A DNA stretch of 64,000 nucleotides from Sipunculus nudus (taxonomy: Eukaryota; Annelida; Sipuncula; Golfingiida; Sipunculidae): contig CM049313.1 of the NCBI GenBank assembly GCA_026874595.1, positions 58,425,159 to 58,489,158 on the forward strand. Reading direction: 5' to 3'. Made by a program: the position numbers and the translations under genes. Of the stretch, positions 49,033 through 61,288 are shown one piece after another. Position 1 is the first letter of the stretch, and every line of letters begins with the position of its first letter. The notes beneath the pieces are model-generated. The model did no database searches. It was not told the origin of the DNA and worked only from the letters and a program-made list of their open reading frames with translations.

Positions 49033-49078
49033 CTTTGAAAGAAAAGCAACAAATGGCGAAGAGAAATTTCAGTCTCAT
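49033..49078 (-). CDS. Candidate first coding exon: signal peptide, phase 1 donor
   Basis: On the minus strand an ATG opens MRLKFLFAICCFSFK and runs straight into the donor AAAG|GTTAGTG. A basic start followed by a hydrophobic, Cys/Ala/Phe-rich core is a classic secretion signal. An in-frame ATG lies 15 codons upstream (49121-49123), directly after an in-frame TAA, so the longer start is also possible. No further exon lies nearby. Its phase (one base left over) fits the first micro-exon of the mucin-like gene at 17561, which would imply an intron of about 31.5 kb spanning the satellite. That link is speculative. Confidence 0.35.
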
Positions 49079-49129
49079 CGTGTTGGCTTCCAATGCAGCA
49101 ATGGTCTTGTTTGCTTGAAGCATTTAACT

Positions 49130-51480
49130 TTTTGAGAGTTGGTTGCAATTTTCCGATGTAATCTTACTTTATGGGTAAGAGTTATACGATTCTGATGGTC
49201 CTCATAATATAATATGCATTTTAAAATCGGTGCCTGATAAAAGTATCTCTTTCGGTGACACAATCGGTCATCTTGATTTGAAACCAAGCCTTTCATTATT
49301 CCATTTCGTTCAATGGTAGTATCACCGATGCTTTGATATAAGTTATTATGGTATCCCACTTCTGTGGCGAATGGGAGATTGACAAATAAATTTTAAATGA
49401 ACATTAGTTACTGTAGGTTATTGCACTAAAACATACTAAAGTAAAATAGCCAAAAATTACAGCAGTGGAAGATTAGACACAATGTTTATTCATAATAATA
49501 TTTGCATTTGGAAGTTTTCATTTTTCGGGATTTTGACTCTCTCGATATTGGTTATGAGGTTGTATACAGATTTGCGATTCTGTTGTTAATCACATTTTGT
49601 GACAGGAAAGGATGAAAAATAATACCCTTATTAAAGACTGGATTATAAAGGGTTCTAAAACTTATCATATATCATATAAATGCATCTAAAACAAATGAGA
49701 AATATATGTTGTGCTATTGATCATTAGCAAAATATTGGGTATAGTTAAGGTGATTGGCTACTTATGCATACATTTGAATATAACCGCTGTAATACAATTA
49801 TAATATTATGAAACAACTTTATTTAAATTTCATTTTAAATCACAAATATCTGTTATAACTTCTTGTTTTCATAAACTGTGTGGACTGCTCCACCGGTCCA
49901 AAGTTATATGAGGGGAGGGGGTTGATACAAACGTTTGTGAAATGATTTGTGAAGCTGGAAGAAACGTAGCTGAAATCATTTATTACAATTTTGTCTAATG
50001 TTTTAAAGCTCAGCCCCTGTATATGACCCTTCAAATTTATCGCATAAGGAAATCCACAATAAACGATCGTTGTCTTGAGATAAGATACATTTTTGGGGTC
50101 CCATATTCATATTTCTTGATACATTCAAGACCGAAAATGTGACAGGAAAACAAATATTCATAATTCTCAAACAGAAGTAAAAGGTAAGCCATGAAACTAA
50201 AAAATAATTAAAATCTTGACTCTTGAATATTTTAACTACTAAGGAACTGACACACCCGGACATTTGAGTAAAACTGTTTTCCAAGATATTATTAACCCAT
50301 CTGTAAATTTGTGTATGATTGTATGTATTCATGCGTCACGGCACTTGCATGCCGCGCACAAGAGGGGGATGAAAATATTTGATGCGCCTGCCCGATTACA
50401 GGCTCTTGGCCTCATTGATCTTCGTGTCGGCGTTTGATGTGTTAATAATTATTAACTGCAAACTGGTATCACTTCCAAGGGTTCCAAGAATGACAAAAAA
50501 TGGGATTTTTACAATATTCCGTGATAATAAACGGTCAGATTTACCATTATATATATAGGGAAAGGTTTGGGGTTTCCGATTCATGTGACAATAAATGGGG
50601 TTTTCTATTAACCGATATGACACATAGAGGGCTTGACTGTACATGATCCGTTAGCAGTGAGGCGTGGCACGTTGGGGTAAAAGACACCTGGCGGACGGCG
50701 GATAGCGAGGCTGGCAAATAAACGAGATAAATAATAAGGAAATCGGGACTTTATGTTATTGAAGGCGAAGTTGGCGGATGAACAAGGGGCAAATGAAAGA
50801 ATTTAGACTGTACTCAAAATTATAATGGCTGCAATTTGCATCGACTTTCGAGGTGTTTAATTATTCAATTATTTTTACAAATAGTTACTATAGCTTGAGC
50901 TGTAAAGATTAATTCTTAACTAGGGTGGCAGGGATTAAACTAGATACCCTTTAATGAATAATAATGAATAATTTGACGATCATTGTGTTCCTGTGTAACT
51001 CAGGCTGCCTTTCTCTAATCTAGGACATAAAATATTGTAACCATCTTATATGCTACTTGTCAACCACCTGCCGCGCGTCATGGTTATACCGCCTAACTCT
51101 ACGTGTTTGGATTCTAATAATGTAATTATGAATAGTTATAAATCACTGAAAATAAATGTGAACATTGCTTTTACTTCCGAGGTAAAATATATTCATGAGA
51201 GGAATATACATTCAGCTACTTAGGCTAATGATGGCATGAAGAGCTAATGTAAAAAAAAATCAAATGAATTTTCAGTTTGAAATTCAAATAGAAATTTCAA
51301 TAATAACATTAAAAAAACAACGAACGCAACCTACATAATTACAAGTGGTCCATCTGCCATGACGCTCAGCTAATTTTGACTGGGTGCTCATGTTTATTTT
51401 ATTCATGTTATGTATTGTCAATAAGAACAGCCTATGGCTAAAGTTACAGTGTTGAAAAAATTGACCAAAAAAAAATTTCA
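49130..51480. other. No recognised gene
   Basis: Several frames of 64-109 codons exist on the minus strand (for example 50003-50332) but none shows a known domain, biased composition or paired splice sites. The sequence is AT-rich and looks unique. Confidence 0.4.
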
Positions 51481-52063
51481 GGATTCATAGGAGACCTGCT
51501 CAAGACCCCCCTGGATTTCACAATAGAGGGTTCCAAGGAAAATATAGATACAATTTGTACCCTGTCTTTCTGGGTGCTCAAAATCATGTTTCTGGTCCAC
51601 AGCTAGCAGAATATAGTTCCCCATGATCCAATTTCAGGTTTCCAAGGAGAACTGCCAAAGATTTCCCTGAATGTCATGTTAGAAGAATCTAGGGCTAATT
51701 CATCCAATTTGTGCCTTGTCTGTCTCGGTGCGCAAAACCATTTTCCAGCCCATAGGTGACACAATATTTGTCACCATGACCTAATTTCAGGTTTTCAAGG
51801 ACCCTTGACTAGGACCTCCCTTAATTTTATGTTAAAAGAGATTACGCCTAATGGATACAATTTTTGCCCTGTCTGGGTGCTTATATGACATCTTTTTTGA
51901 TAGGTTGTACAATATAGGTCATTGTGACTCAATTTCAGTTTTCCAAAGACACTGGCCGAGGACTTATCATCATGTTACATTAGAAGATTCTATGCCTAAA
52001 AGTTACAATGTGTGCACTGACTGGGTGTTTATATGTCTTCTTTTCCTAAAGGTCGCAAAATAT

Positions 52064-52078
52064 AGGTCATGGTGACCT
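52064..52078. promoter_or_regulatory. Perfect inverted repeat AGGTCA-TGG-TGACCT
   Basis: Exact match to the consensus estrogen-receptor-type element (two AGGTCA half sites, inverted, 3-bp spacer). Function not shown. Confidence 0.45.
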
Positions 52079-52565
52079 AACTTCAGGTATCCTAGGAAAT
52101 TTGCCTAGAGCCTCCCAAGAAATTCTGTAAAACGATTCTAGGCCTAATTAACAGATACGATTTGTCACCATCTGTCATTCAGGGTATTCATACGACATCA
52201 TTTTCCTATAGGTCACCATTTTTCAGCCCATAGGTGACATCATATTTGTCACCATGGCCTAATTTCAGTTTTCACAGACATTTGCCAAGGACGTCTCAGA
52301 ATGTTACATTAGAAGATTCTAGGCGCAACAAATACAATATGTGCCCTGCCTGACTTTTCTGTTTTCTGCCGGTAGGTCACAAAATAAAGGTCACCATGAT
52401 CTAATTTCAAGTGTCCAAGGAGATTCGCCTAGGACCTCCCAGAGGGTTGCATTACAAGATTCTAGGCCTAACAGATATGATTTGTGCAAATCTGACATTC
52501 AGGAGACTTAAAATCTGGTTTTTGTCTTGTAGGTCGCAAAATGTAGGGCACCATGACCTAATTTC

Positions 52566-52580
52566 AGGTCAACATGACCT
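52566..52580. promoter_or_regulatory. Perfect inverted repeat AGGTCA-ACA-TGACCT
   Basis: Exact IR3 nuclear-receptor half-site pair inside the minisatellite. Confidence 0.45.
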
Positions 52581-52878
52581 AATTTCAGGTTTCCGAGGAA
52601 ATTTGCCTAGGGCCTCCAAGGAAATTGTGTAAAAAGATTCGAGGCCTAGCAGAAACGATTTGTCACCATCTGACATTCAGGGTGTTCATAGGACATCTTG
52701 TTCTTATAGGTCACAGAATATTGGCCACAGTTACCTAATTTCAGGTTTCTAAGGACATTTGTCTAGTACCTCCCTAAATATCATGCTGGAGGATTCAAAG
52801 CCTTATGTATACTATTTGTGCCCCATCTGACTTCAGGGTCCTCACAATCATGTTTTCGGCCAAAAGGTCATAGAATAT

Positions 52879-52893
52879 AGGTCACCATGACCT
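52879..52893. promoter_or_regulatory. Perfect inverted repeat AGGTCA-CCA-TGACCT
   Basis: Exact IR3 half-site pair; probably the ancestral form of the unit. Confidence 0.45.
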
Positions 52894-53502
52894 AATTTCA
52901 GGTTTTCGGCCAAAAGGTCTAGAAACGCCAATGATATTGAGTTAAAAGATTCTAGGCCTCACATATACGTTTTGTCCCCATCTGACATTCAGGTTGGTCG
53001 AAATCATGTTTCGGCCTGTAGCTATAGGTCACAAAATACCATGACCTAATTTCAGGTTTCGAAGGAGATTTGCCTAGCACCTCCCTCAATGTCACGTTGG
53101 AGGAATCTGGACCTTATCGATTCAATTTGTGTCCCGTAAACTCTCTGATGCTAAAAACCTTGTTTTCGGCCCGAAGGTCATAAAATGTAGGTCACCATAA
53201 CCTATTTTTTGGTTTCCAAGGAGATATGCCTAGAAACTCCCAGGATATTGTGTTAGAAGATTCTAAGCCTCACAGATACGATTTGTCCTCATCTGACTTT
53301 CAGGGTGCTTATATGATACCTTTGCCCTATAGGTTGCAGAATATAGGTCACAGTGAACTAGTTTCCGTTTTCCAAGGACATTTGCCTAGGATCTCCAAAA
53401 ATGTCAGGTTAGAGGTTTCTAGGCCTAATGGATACAATTTGTTTCGCGTCTAACTGTCTGGGTCCGCACAATCATGTTTTCGGCCTGTAGTTCACAAAAT
53501 AT

Positions 53503-53517
53503 AGGTCACCATGACCT
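53503..53517. promoter_or_regulatory. Perfect inverted repeat AGGTCA-CCA-TGACCT
   Basis: Same sequence as at 52879. Near-matches with one changed base lie at 52388 and 53189. Confidence 0.45.
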
Positions 53518-53689
53518 AATTTCAGATTTTTAAGGAGATTTGCCCAGGACCTCCATTGATGTACAGGTAGAAGTTCCTAGGTCTAATGGTTACGGTTTGT
53601 GCCCTGTTAACGGTCAGACGGCCGGACAGCCGGACGGACGAGGGACAAAGGGTGATCGCTATTGCTGAGATGACTTACAGTCAGCTGAG

Positions 53690-55616
53690 CTAAAAACTGA
53701 TCTTTCGGGATTGCTGTGTGACATAAAACGTCCGAAAAAGTTTTAATTAGTTAGAACTGAACTTTTGTTTAAAGGTATCTGGTGCTTGTAAATCGAACAC
53801 ATCCTATTCGAAAGTCAAAATTACCTAACCTTAGAATAATATTGCATTGAAATTGAAAATTATATGAACATTTTCTGAAGCATGAGAGGTATGATGAACA
53901 TGACTCAATGCTACTCCGAATACAAATATCAGATAAAGTCTAATGTTCACTTAAAAGGATATTTAAATAATGTTGGGCATGGTGTGATATAGTTATGGAG
54001 CATCGTCGTCATGTAAAATTTGATTTTCAGATATGCTTTGCACGGAGCTGCCTTTAATATTTAATGTTGTATGAGTAAACACATTGCAGCATACGCCTGA
54101 AGGGTGAGTCATTTGAAACTCACGTTATTGTAAATGCATGGCAGTTAACTAATATGTAGCGACTTACAACAAAATGTAATGGAAGAAATGAAAACCCAGA
54201 TGTTTTGAAAATAAACTTACTATATAAAAATTATTATTGTTGTTAGGTATTGTTGGTTCCTCTTCTGTTAAACCTTTGTCTGACCAAATAGGTCTTGGCG
54301 ACAGCGGAAAATGAAAACAAAATCACAAAATAATTAGTATTTTGGACCCTTAATTTGCTTTACGCCCTTCTTTTTGATCCATTTATTTTTTATAAACCAC
54401 GCCACTTCAGATAAGGACATTGCTACTTCCCTAAATTAAGATTCTGATATGCGTTTTATGACCGAGGTGTCTGTGTTCCCTCTGTGGGTTTCAATGCATG
54501 TTATTCCGTAGAATCATTTTAGCCTTTGGAAGTCCTCGTATATATTGCACATAAAGTATGTTTTAATTAGCTGTTTTCGCATAATAATGGCATAAATCAA
54601 TATATGGCAAAAATTGCATATTATTTTTAATGTTTCTTGAAGCAGATCGATTGATAACTATCAAAGGTGTATATAGTAGAAATGTGAAAATATATAAACA
54701 TATGACATTTATCTCAATATATACTGAACGAAACCAATTCTGTGTGTTATAGTTAATAACTATAGACCGGTGAATTACTAAAATTATTTTAAAAGGAGGA
54801 CGTCAAAGGTCACTTGGTCTTGCGTTGAGCCTTAGGAAATTGGCGCATATTGTATATTTAATTATGCTCCCGAGGCAGCGGAAATTTTGCGCTTCTAAAG
54901 AAGCTATTGATTTTCAGACTGCCTGATTTGACCGTTTATGATTCACTTAAACACCAGGTGGTGCACATGGGCCTGTCTGCTGAAAAAAACTGCTGATTTG
55001 ACGAGCAGCCAACCAAAGGCAAGCCAAAAAACACTCGACAGGCATCAGGCTCCGCCCAGAAACCACGTGCGGGCCTTTTCTCTCTGAACCTGTGGCCTGT
55101 TCAAACGGTCGCCGGGGCGATGAGCTGTCACTCAAAACGAAATGAACAACATTGGCTTCGTGTATTCCTCGCTTGGCTGGTTAACCGTTTTGTCTTCAGC
55201 ACAGGGTTTCATCTGATTGGACCAAAATACAGTGCTCCCCTCTGATGTAGAGATTCAGGATATAAGGTCATAACAAAGAGCGCCTACGAAATAGGTTGTT
55301 GGTCTATGGATAAAGCGCTGTGTAAAGAGCGTAATATTTAATGAGAATGTTCATATACCAAACATATACATAAAAACAGAACACATATACCCATAATACT
55401 AATGCACTCGGCAAATATACGGACTCAACAAAATGCTTATACAAATGACGATAATCGAATATATATCAAACTGTTTTGCTAATGAGCTAAACCTTATCAG
55501 ATGCTTACTTTTCTCGTAATTGTTGTATGCTTCAGCACTTTCTATCATCTGTATACTTTTAATGGATATTTTCACTCAGTTAAATCTTGGTTGCATTCGT
55601 CGTATACTGTAACTAA
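53690..55616. other. No recognised gene
   Basis: Unique-looking AT-rich sequence with only short frames. Nothing supportable was seen up to the LTR element. Confidence 0.4.
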
Positions 55617-56131
55617 TGTTACAGATATCTGTTACATGTGTTGTAGACACTTTTTCGTGTGGCGCGGGCGTGGCTCGTTGCTGTATCAACCTAGCCTGGC
55701 CGGGTGTTGTAATCCGGATTGGTTGAACTCTGACGTGTAGAAACACAGCGCTCATCTCAATGAAGATTTAATGCGGCCTGTCTCCAGTTTGCTTTCAGGA
55801 TTATTACAAAAACTTCGCTTTTGGACTACAGCAGATTGATTTTGTGATTGAATTGGACTTTTATTCTCTGAGAAGATTTATGTGAACTGTTTATCTTGAT
55901 TATACGTTTTAAAGGACTTGTTGTCGCTGTGACAGTGGTGGTATCCAGGTACTGTACACATTATTTATTATATTGTGTAATTGTATTAATTTACTGTTAT
56001 ACTGTTGTTGTAGACAATTGTTCTAGACATTTCACACTGCCCAGTGTTACAGAATCTGATTTTTGTGGTCTACTTAACAAAATTTATGCTCGTCACGACT
56101 ACGTGATCTGTTGGTATTAGTTTCCGTAACA
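55617..56131 (+). repeat. 5' LTR (515 bp)
   Basis: It starts TGTTACAG and ends CCGTAACA. The first 130 bp (with GTGTGGCGCGGGC and GAACTCTGACGTGTAGAAAC) and the last 270 bp (from CTTTTATTCTCT to GATCTGTTG) match the 3' LTR. The middle is different sequence. Confidence 0.85.
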
Positions 56132-56139
56132 TTAAATTG

Positions 56140-56155
56140 TGGGCTCGTCCGGGAT
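56140..56155 (+). other. Primer-binding site, tRNA-Pro type
   Basis: TGGGCTCGTCCGGGAT lies 8 nt after the LTR. It matches the well-known PBS that pairs with the 3' end of tRNA-Pro, apart from a shortened G run at its start. Confidence 0.75.
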
Positions 56156-56285
56156 CTTCAACTAATGTCTCAGGTTTGAAATCTGCCATGTTAAGATGTT
56201 AAAACAATATAAAAAACACTGAGATAAATCCTGTAAACAATGTTTTGTAAAAAAATGTGTAATATTGTAAAAAATGTATTGTAAA

Positions 56286-57312
56286 CAATGTGGCTAGGTC
56301 AAGGCCTAATAAAGTTTTAAAACTATTAAGCCTCCCGGACAAACCCATAATCTGGCAACTCCCGCTGACAGAACGAGCGAAAGAAGTGTCCGCATTTGTG
56401 ACGCCGCAAGGACTGTACCAGTATAAAGTTTTGCCGTTTGGCATGAAGAACTCGCCAGCCGCGATCCACCGCCTCATCTATATGCTTGTCAAGGACATTC
56501 AGAACTGCGACGCATATATTGTGACCTTATCAAGTACAGCGACACCTGGGAGAAAGATTTGCAAATTCTTCGCGACCTCTTCGAAAGACTCAGTGAAGCA
56601 CGTCTGACCACAACTTAGTAAAATCTGAGTTTTTTCATGCACAAGTAACATTTTTGGGTCATATTGTAGGGCAGGGTCAAGAAAAACCTGTTGATGCTAA
56701 AATAAGTGCTATTTCTGCATCTCCCAGAAAACAAAAAGCAGCTTATGCGTTTTCTTGGTATGGTTGGATACTACAGGAAGTTTTGTCCAAATTTTTCTGC
56801 TGTTGCTGAACCTTAGACTAATTTAATTGTTAAAGAAGAAACAAACGTTTTATGGAATATTCAATGTGCAAATGTGAGAATTTGAAAGCAATTCTGCAAA
56901 GTTCGTCAGTTGTAGTAGCTCCAGACTTTGCTGTACCTTTTAGGTTAGCTGAAGATGCTAGTGATACTGCTGCTGGTGCTGTGTTGTTACAAGAAGGCAG
57001 TGATGGCATATATCCCCCAATTTGTTATTTTTCAAGAAAGTTTAATGCAAACAAGAAAAACTACTCTTCTATTGAAAAATAATGTTTGGCTTTTATTTTT
57101 GCATTGCAACATTTTTAAGTTTATGATATTTCATCAGTCAAGTCTATCATTGTCTTCAGTGATCACATTCCCCTCAAGTTCATGAACAAGTTAAAGTGTA
57201 AAAATCAAAGATTGTTGAGATGGAGTCTGTTCTTACAGGATTACAACCTTGATATCATACATATTAAAGGGAATGACAATGTACTTGCTGATTGCTTATC
57301 GAGATGTTTGTG
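56286..57312 (+). pseudogene. Gypsy pol fragment (RT C-terminal half and RNase H), broken
   Basis: It opens with PLTERAKEVSAFVTPQGLYQ and LPFGMKNSPA, conserved RT blocks. The frame breaks at the place of the catalytic Asp pair (about 56515-56535), where the downstream codons lie in another frame, and again several times up to 56850. From 56852 the RNase H domain follows, with blocks around APDFAVPFRL, DASDTAAGAVLLQE and CYFSRKFN. A stop at 57080-57082 replaces the residue after SSIEK. The end of RNase H is recognisable as HIKGNDNVLADCLSR (near 57257-57301). No integrase follows. Confidence 0.88.
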
Positions 57313-57433
57313 AAATGTTGTAAAAGAGATGTTTATCTAATGTTGTGATTAAGATGATTTTGAAATGTTGTTATAATTAAGTGATTTTGATCGCAAAAAG
57401 AAAGTTTTTTTAGAAGTATTTCTTTTTTCTTAC

Positions 57434-57445
57434 AGGAGAGGGGAG
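57434..57445 (+). other. Polypurine tract
   Basis: AGGAGAGGGGAG directly abuts the TG of the 3' LTR, the expected place for plus-strand priming. Confidence 0.8.
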
Positions 57446-58094
57446 TGTTACAGATGGCTGTTACATGTGTTGTTGACGCTTGATTTGTGTGGCGCGGGCC
57501 TGGCTCGTTGCTGTCGCAACCTCGCCTGGCCGGGTGAAGCAGGCTCGGTGTAATCCGAATTGGTTGAACTCTGACGTGTAGAAACACAGTGCTCGTGCTA
57601 TTCTGTGCTGGTCGCGCTCTATGAGCGCGTATGTTGTAATGTTCTTTGGGCGTGTGTATTATGTATTGTTCGTTTTTTTCGATTGTTCGTGAATTAGCAA
57701 TTTCTAGAATTTTCGGATGAAAAGATATAAATAGGGGTTGTGTTTTAGAGCCAATAGGAGAGAGAAATATTTCCGCGGACACGGACTTTTATTCTCTTAG
57801 AAGATTTATGTGGGCTGTTCATCTCGATTATGCGTTTTAAAGGGCTTGTGTGGCTGTGACAGTGGTGGTATTTAGGGACTGTACACATTATTTATTATAT
57901 TGTGTAATTGTAATTATTTACTGTTATACTGTTGTTATACAGTGTAATTGTATTGATTTTGTGTATTTTAATGTTAAGGTTGTTTTAAGACATTTCACGC
58001 TGCCTAGTGTTATAGAATCTGATTTTTTTTGTCTCCTTAACAAAATTTATGCTCGTCACGACTACGTGATCTGTTGATATTGGGTTCCGTATCA
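57446..58094 (+). repeat. 3' LTR (649 bp)
   Basis: It runs from TGTTACAG to CCGTATCA. It has a middle section of about 150 bp (including CGCGCTCTATGAGCGCG, an inverted repeat) that the 5' LTR lacks. Confidence 0.85.
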
Positions 58095-60000
58095 CCAAAT
58101 ATATATTTGTTGAAAATCAAACCTACATAAATCACTAATGTATAGGAAGAGAGCTCTAATTTCAAATTGTTCCATCACAGTTAATTTCTGAGTCTACTTT
58201 ACCTTCTCTAATTAACCTCTGGAATAATGCTTATCACATGCTTTAGTAAAAAAGGTCTCGAAACAGTCCATCTGTTGGATGAAATGTTATGTATAAGCCA
58301 AATTATGTTGAACCATTTTCCTATTTTGCTACAGAGTGCTCTGGTTCAACCAAAACTCTCTCAACCTGCCTGGATATTATATGTGTAACGTGCAATGGTG
58401 AAACGTGAAATATTCAACACCCTTCCCATTTCATCGTATTACGCAAATTGCTGTTTCCTTTTCAATATCAACTTTTCCCACCGAAGGCGAATTGTATTTT
58501 ATATCCTCAAGTATTCTAAATTGCATTTTATATCCCAATGTTTTCTAAATGATTCATCCAGTAATGAAGTTTTGTTTGTACTTCTGTTAGCCTCATGAAG
58601 CTTGGGATTGCTTTCCTAAACCAACAAATCTGCATCTCTATTTATTTCTGTATTTTACATTATTATTAATCTCTTTATTTATTTTGGGAGTATAATTGTA
58701 TAATTGTACCAATAATAATATTCTAACACTTTTCTACAAAATTGATTCATACATCTTAAACAAATAATCTGTTAAAATATTACATATAAAAATCCCTAGC
58801 CGGAAGGTAATCGTGTACCAGCCTGGTTTGGTCCGGATTTTAATAAAATTTGTAGTTGATTACAATTATATTATGCAGTATGTCTTTTTTTCTGTCTCAA
58901 GTGTTTAAAGTTGCCAAATGATTTTTATTTTAATTGTGCTATTGACATCTCATCAATAGTCAGCAATAAGGCCGTGGAATTTAAAGGTCTTGATGACCAA
59001 ATTAAGGTCTTGATACTATCTTTGAAGGTGATCCACTTCGTGCTTGATGTTTGAACATGTTTCGAATTTATATACATACATTTTTTTATAACATTATCCC
59101 TATTAAGGCAGATTTTGGCATTTATTTTTGTTTTGAGGAACAACTTTTATTGATAAAATAACAAATTGTACTATTTCTTAAGCATTATAACCGCAGCATT
59201 GTGCGCCAAAATACACCTGATCTGGGTACAAGTCCAGACTCATTGGAAATTTTGTCCAAGTCACTTGATTTCAATGAATGTGCATCCCCTTGACACAAGG
59301 CATGACACTGGCCGACCCATTTTGTTTTGCAATTTTTTTGTCTAGAAATAATATATGAGATGTTTATATATAATATAATATTTACCAGCTTAATGTGCCT
59401 TCTTAGTCACTCTGTTATGAAATAATTTGCTTAAAAAGTCATTATGAAGTTGTGAGGTAGAATCTGCAACAATATCGGGCAAGAAATGAGTAAAAAGAGA
59501 ATTCGTGGAACGTTGGGCAAATTAAAAAAAATGACTTGAAATATAAAGTTACATCTCAGTTGAATGCTAATGATAAATAAAAAACCAAATCAAATCACTG
59601 TTAGTAAAAGTGGTTCAAATAGAACAAGAAATGTCATCAGGTTTCTTATGATTAGGAACGGCCTAATATCAATATAATTACGCAAACAAAGATGAAAAAA
59701 GCTAATAAAGATAAAAAGTACTGAGATACAAAAGAAACTGTTTGTATTATCCAATAAAGGTTAACAAATATCATTCAAAGGCTTTACATTAAGTAAAAAT
59801 GAAAAGAATCCACTGTGAGAAGATTTAGAAGCAGAGTATTCCTCAAAATAGGTCCTGACCCGCCATATCATCTGTCTCAAATTTTCAATTTGCTCCTTGG
59901 CTTAACAAGGGGTAGTTTATTTTTTTACCGTAGATGACACACGGATATGAATTTCCTGCTAGTATTCTGATGCAACTGGACACAAACACCAAGACATTAA
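58095..60000. other. No recognised gene
   Basis: AT-rich, with short frames only (for example 67 codons at 58395-58598) and no domain or splice pattern. Confidence 0.4.
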
Positions 60001-60099
60001 TTAACTAGAAAACGGGTAGTCGACGAGCGACAGCTTGTATCCGCAAAAATGGTAGCGGGACGGGTGAAGTGAGGCATGCATTGAGTGGCAAGGGGGAAC

Positions 60100-61250
60100 A
60101 GAGTGAGGTGTATTGCATATCAGCATTGATGTCTGCATCCGAAATGTGTATGAAGGTGGCGCCACCTACCACAAAATCCAGAAAGCTATCCAAGGTGTAT
60201 ACATATGCAAAATCTTTTGGCAGATAAATCAAACCACTACTTGTATATGAGTAATTTTATCCCACAGCAGACAAACAGAAGGACGCTGAGCAAAAAGGTG
60301 GCAGGTGGCGCCACCAATTTTGTGTATGATCAAGAGCTATGTGAGATCTATACACATGCAAAGTTTTAGGAGGATACAGCAACCAAGTCTTGAGATATAA
60401 GCCTGGATATCTGCAGCGGAAACATAGATGTAGGTAGCGCCACCTGCCTTAAAATCCAGAAAGCAATCCAAGATGTATAAACATGGAAAAATTTAGGCAG
60501 ATAAGTCAAACCACTGCCGAGATAGGAGTGGTTTTATCCCACGGCAGGCTAACAGACGGACGCTGTGCAAAAATGGTGGCAGGTGGCGCCTTCAGTTTTG
60601 TTTATGATAAAGTGCTATGTAAGATCTATATACATGCAAAATTTCAGGAGGATACAGCAAACCAGTCCTGATATACTAGCTTGGATGTCTGCAGCATGAA
60701 CATAGATGTAGGTGGCCCCACCTGCCACAAAATCCAGAAAGCTATCCAATGTGTATAAACCTGCAAAATTTTAGGCAGATAAATCAAACCACTGCCGAGG
60801 TATGAGTGATTTTATCCATCGTCCGACAAACAGACGGACGCTGAGCAAAAATGGTTGCAGATGGCGCCACCAGTTTTGCGTGTGATAAAAAGCTATGTGA
60901 AATCTATACACATGCAAATTTAAAAAAAAAAAGATATGTCAAACAAGTCTTGAGATATAAGCCTGTAAGCCTGTATGTCTGCTGCCTGAACGTGAATGTA
61001 GGTGGGGCCACCTCTCATAAAATCAAGAGAGCTATCCCGAATGTATATACATGCAAAATTTCAGGTGGATAAGTCCAACCAATGCAGAGATATGAGTGAT
61101 TTTATCCCAAGGCAGGTGAACAGATAGACGCTGTGCAAAAAGGTTGCAGGTGGCATAAAGCTATCCAGGGGCTACATTTGTGCAAAATATTTAGCCTGAT
61201 CGGTCAAACGGTTCCCGAGACCCGATCATAATTCAGAATTTTAAAAAATT
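60100..61250. repeat. Tandem repeat of about 285 bp with GGTGGCGCCACC palindromes
   Basis: Two alternating half-units share a palindrome (perfect 14-mer AGGTGGCGCCACCT at 60154-60167; GGTGGCGCCACC at 60304-60315) with degenerate forms near 60434, 60581, 60709, 60859 and 60999. Other landmarks are AAAATCCAGAAAGC, ATGCAAAATTT, ACAGACGGACGCTG and TTGAGATATAAGCCTG. About four units are visible. The short open frames inside repeat with the unit and are not credible genes. Confidence 0.88.
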
Positions 61251-61288
61251 CCGCCCAGTGGTTACGGACGGGTTCTCCTGAAACCTAT

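Larger units (their letters stand above)
51480..53690. repeat. Diverged minisatellite, unit about 155 bp, carrying AGGTCA-N3-TGACCT palindromes
   Basis: About 14 units share, in order, TATAGGTCACCATGACCTAA, TTTCAGGTTTCCAAGGA, TTTGCCTAGGACCTCC, AAGATTCTAGGCCTAA and a TTTGTGCCCTGTCTG-like word. Centres of the palindrome fall near 51625, 51776, 51920, 52071, 52250, 52394, 52573, 52730, 52886, 53033, 53196, 53350 and 53510. The array ends in GGACGGACGAGGGACAAAGG, a GC-rich edge that resembles a transposon or repeat terminus. No coding function is seen. Confidence 0.9.
55617..58094 (+). mobile_element. Gypsy-type LTR retrotransposon, internally deleted
   Basis: Two related LTRs (starting TGTTACAGAT) flank about 1.3 kb that holds a tRNA-Pro-like primer-binding site, a broken RT/RNase H segment and a polypurine tract. 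Gag, protease, the N-terminal RT and all of integrase are missing, so it is a non-autonomous deletion derivative. No matching 5-bp target-site duplication was found, which may reflect decay or recombination. Confidence 0.88.

Noticed and set aside
56852-57082. A host gene encoding the 76-codon frame
   Set aside because: It is a piece of the Gypsy RNase H domain inside a deleted element.
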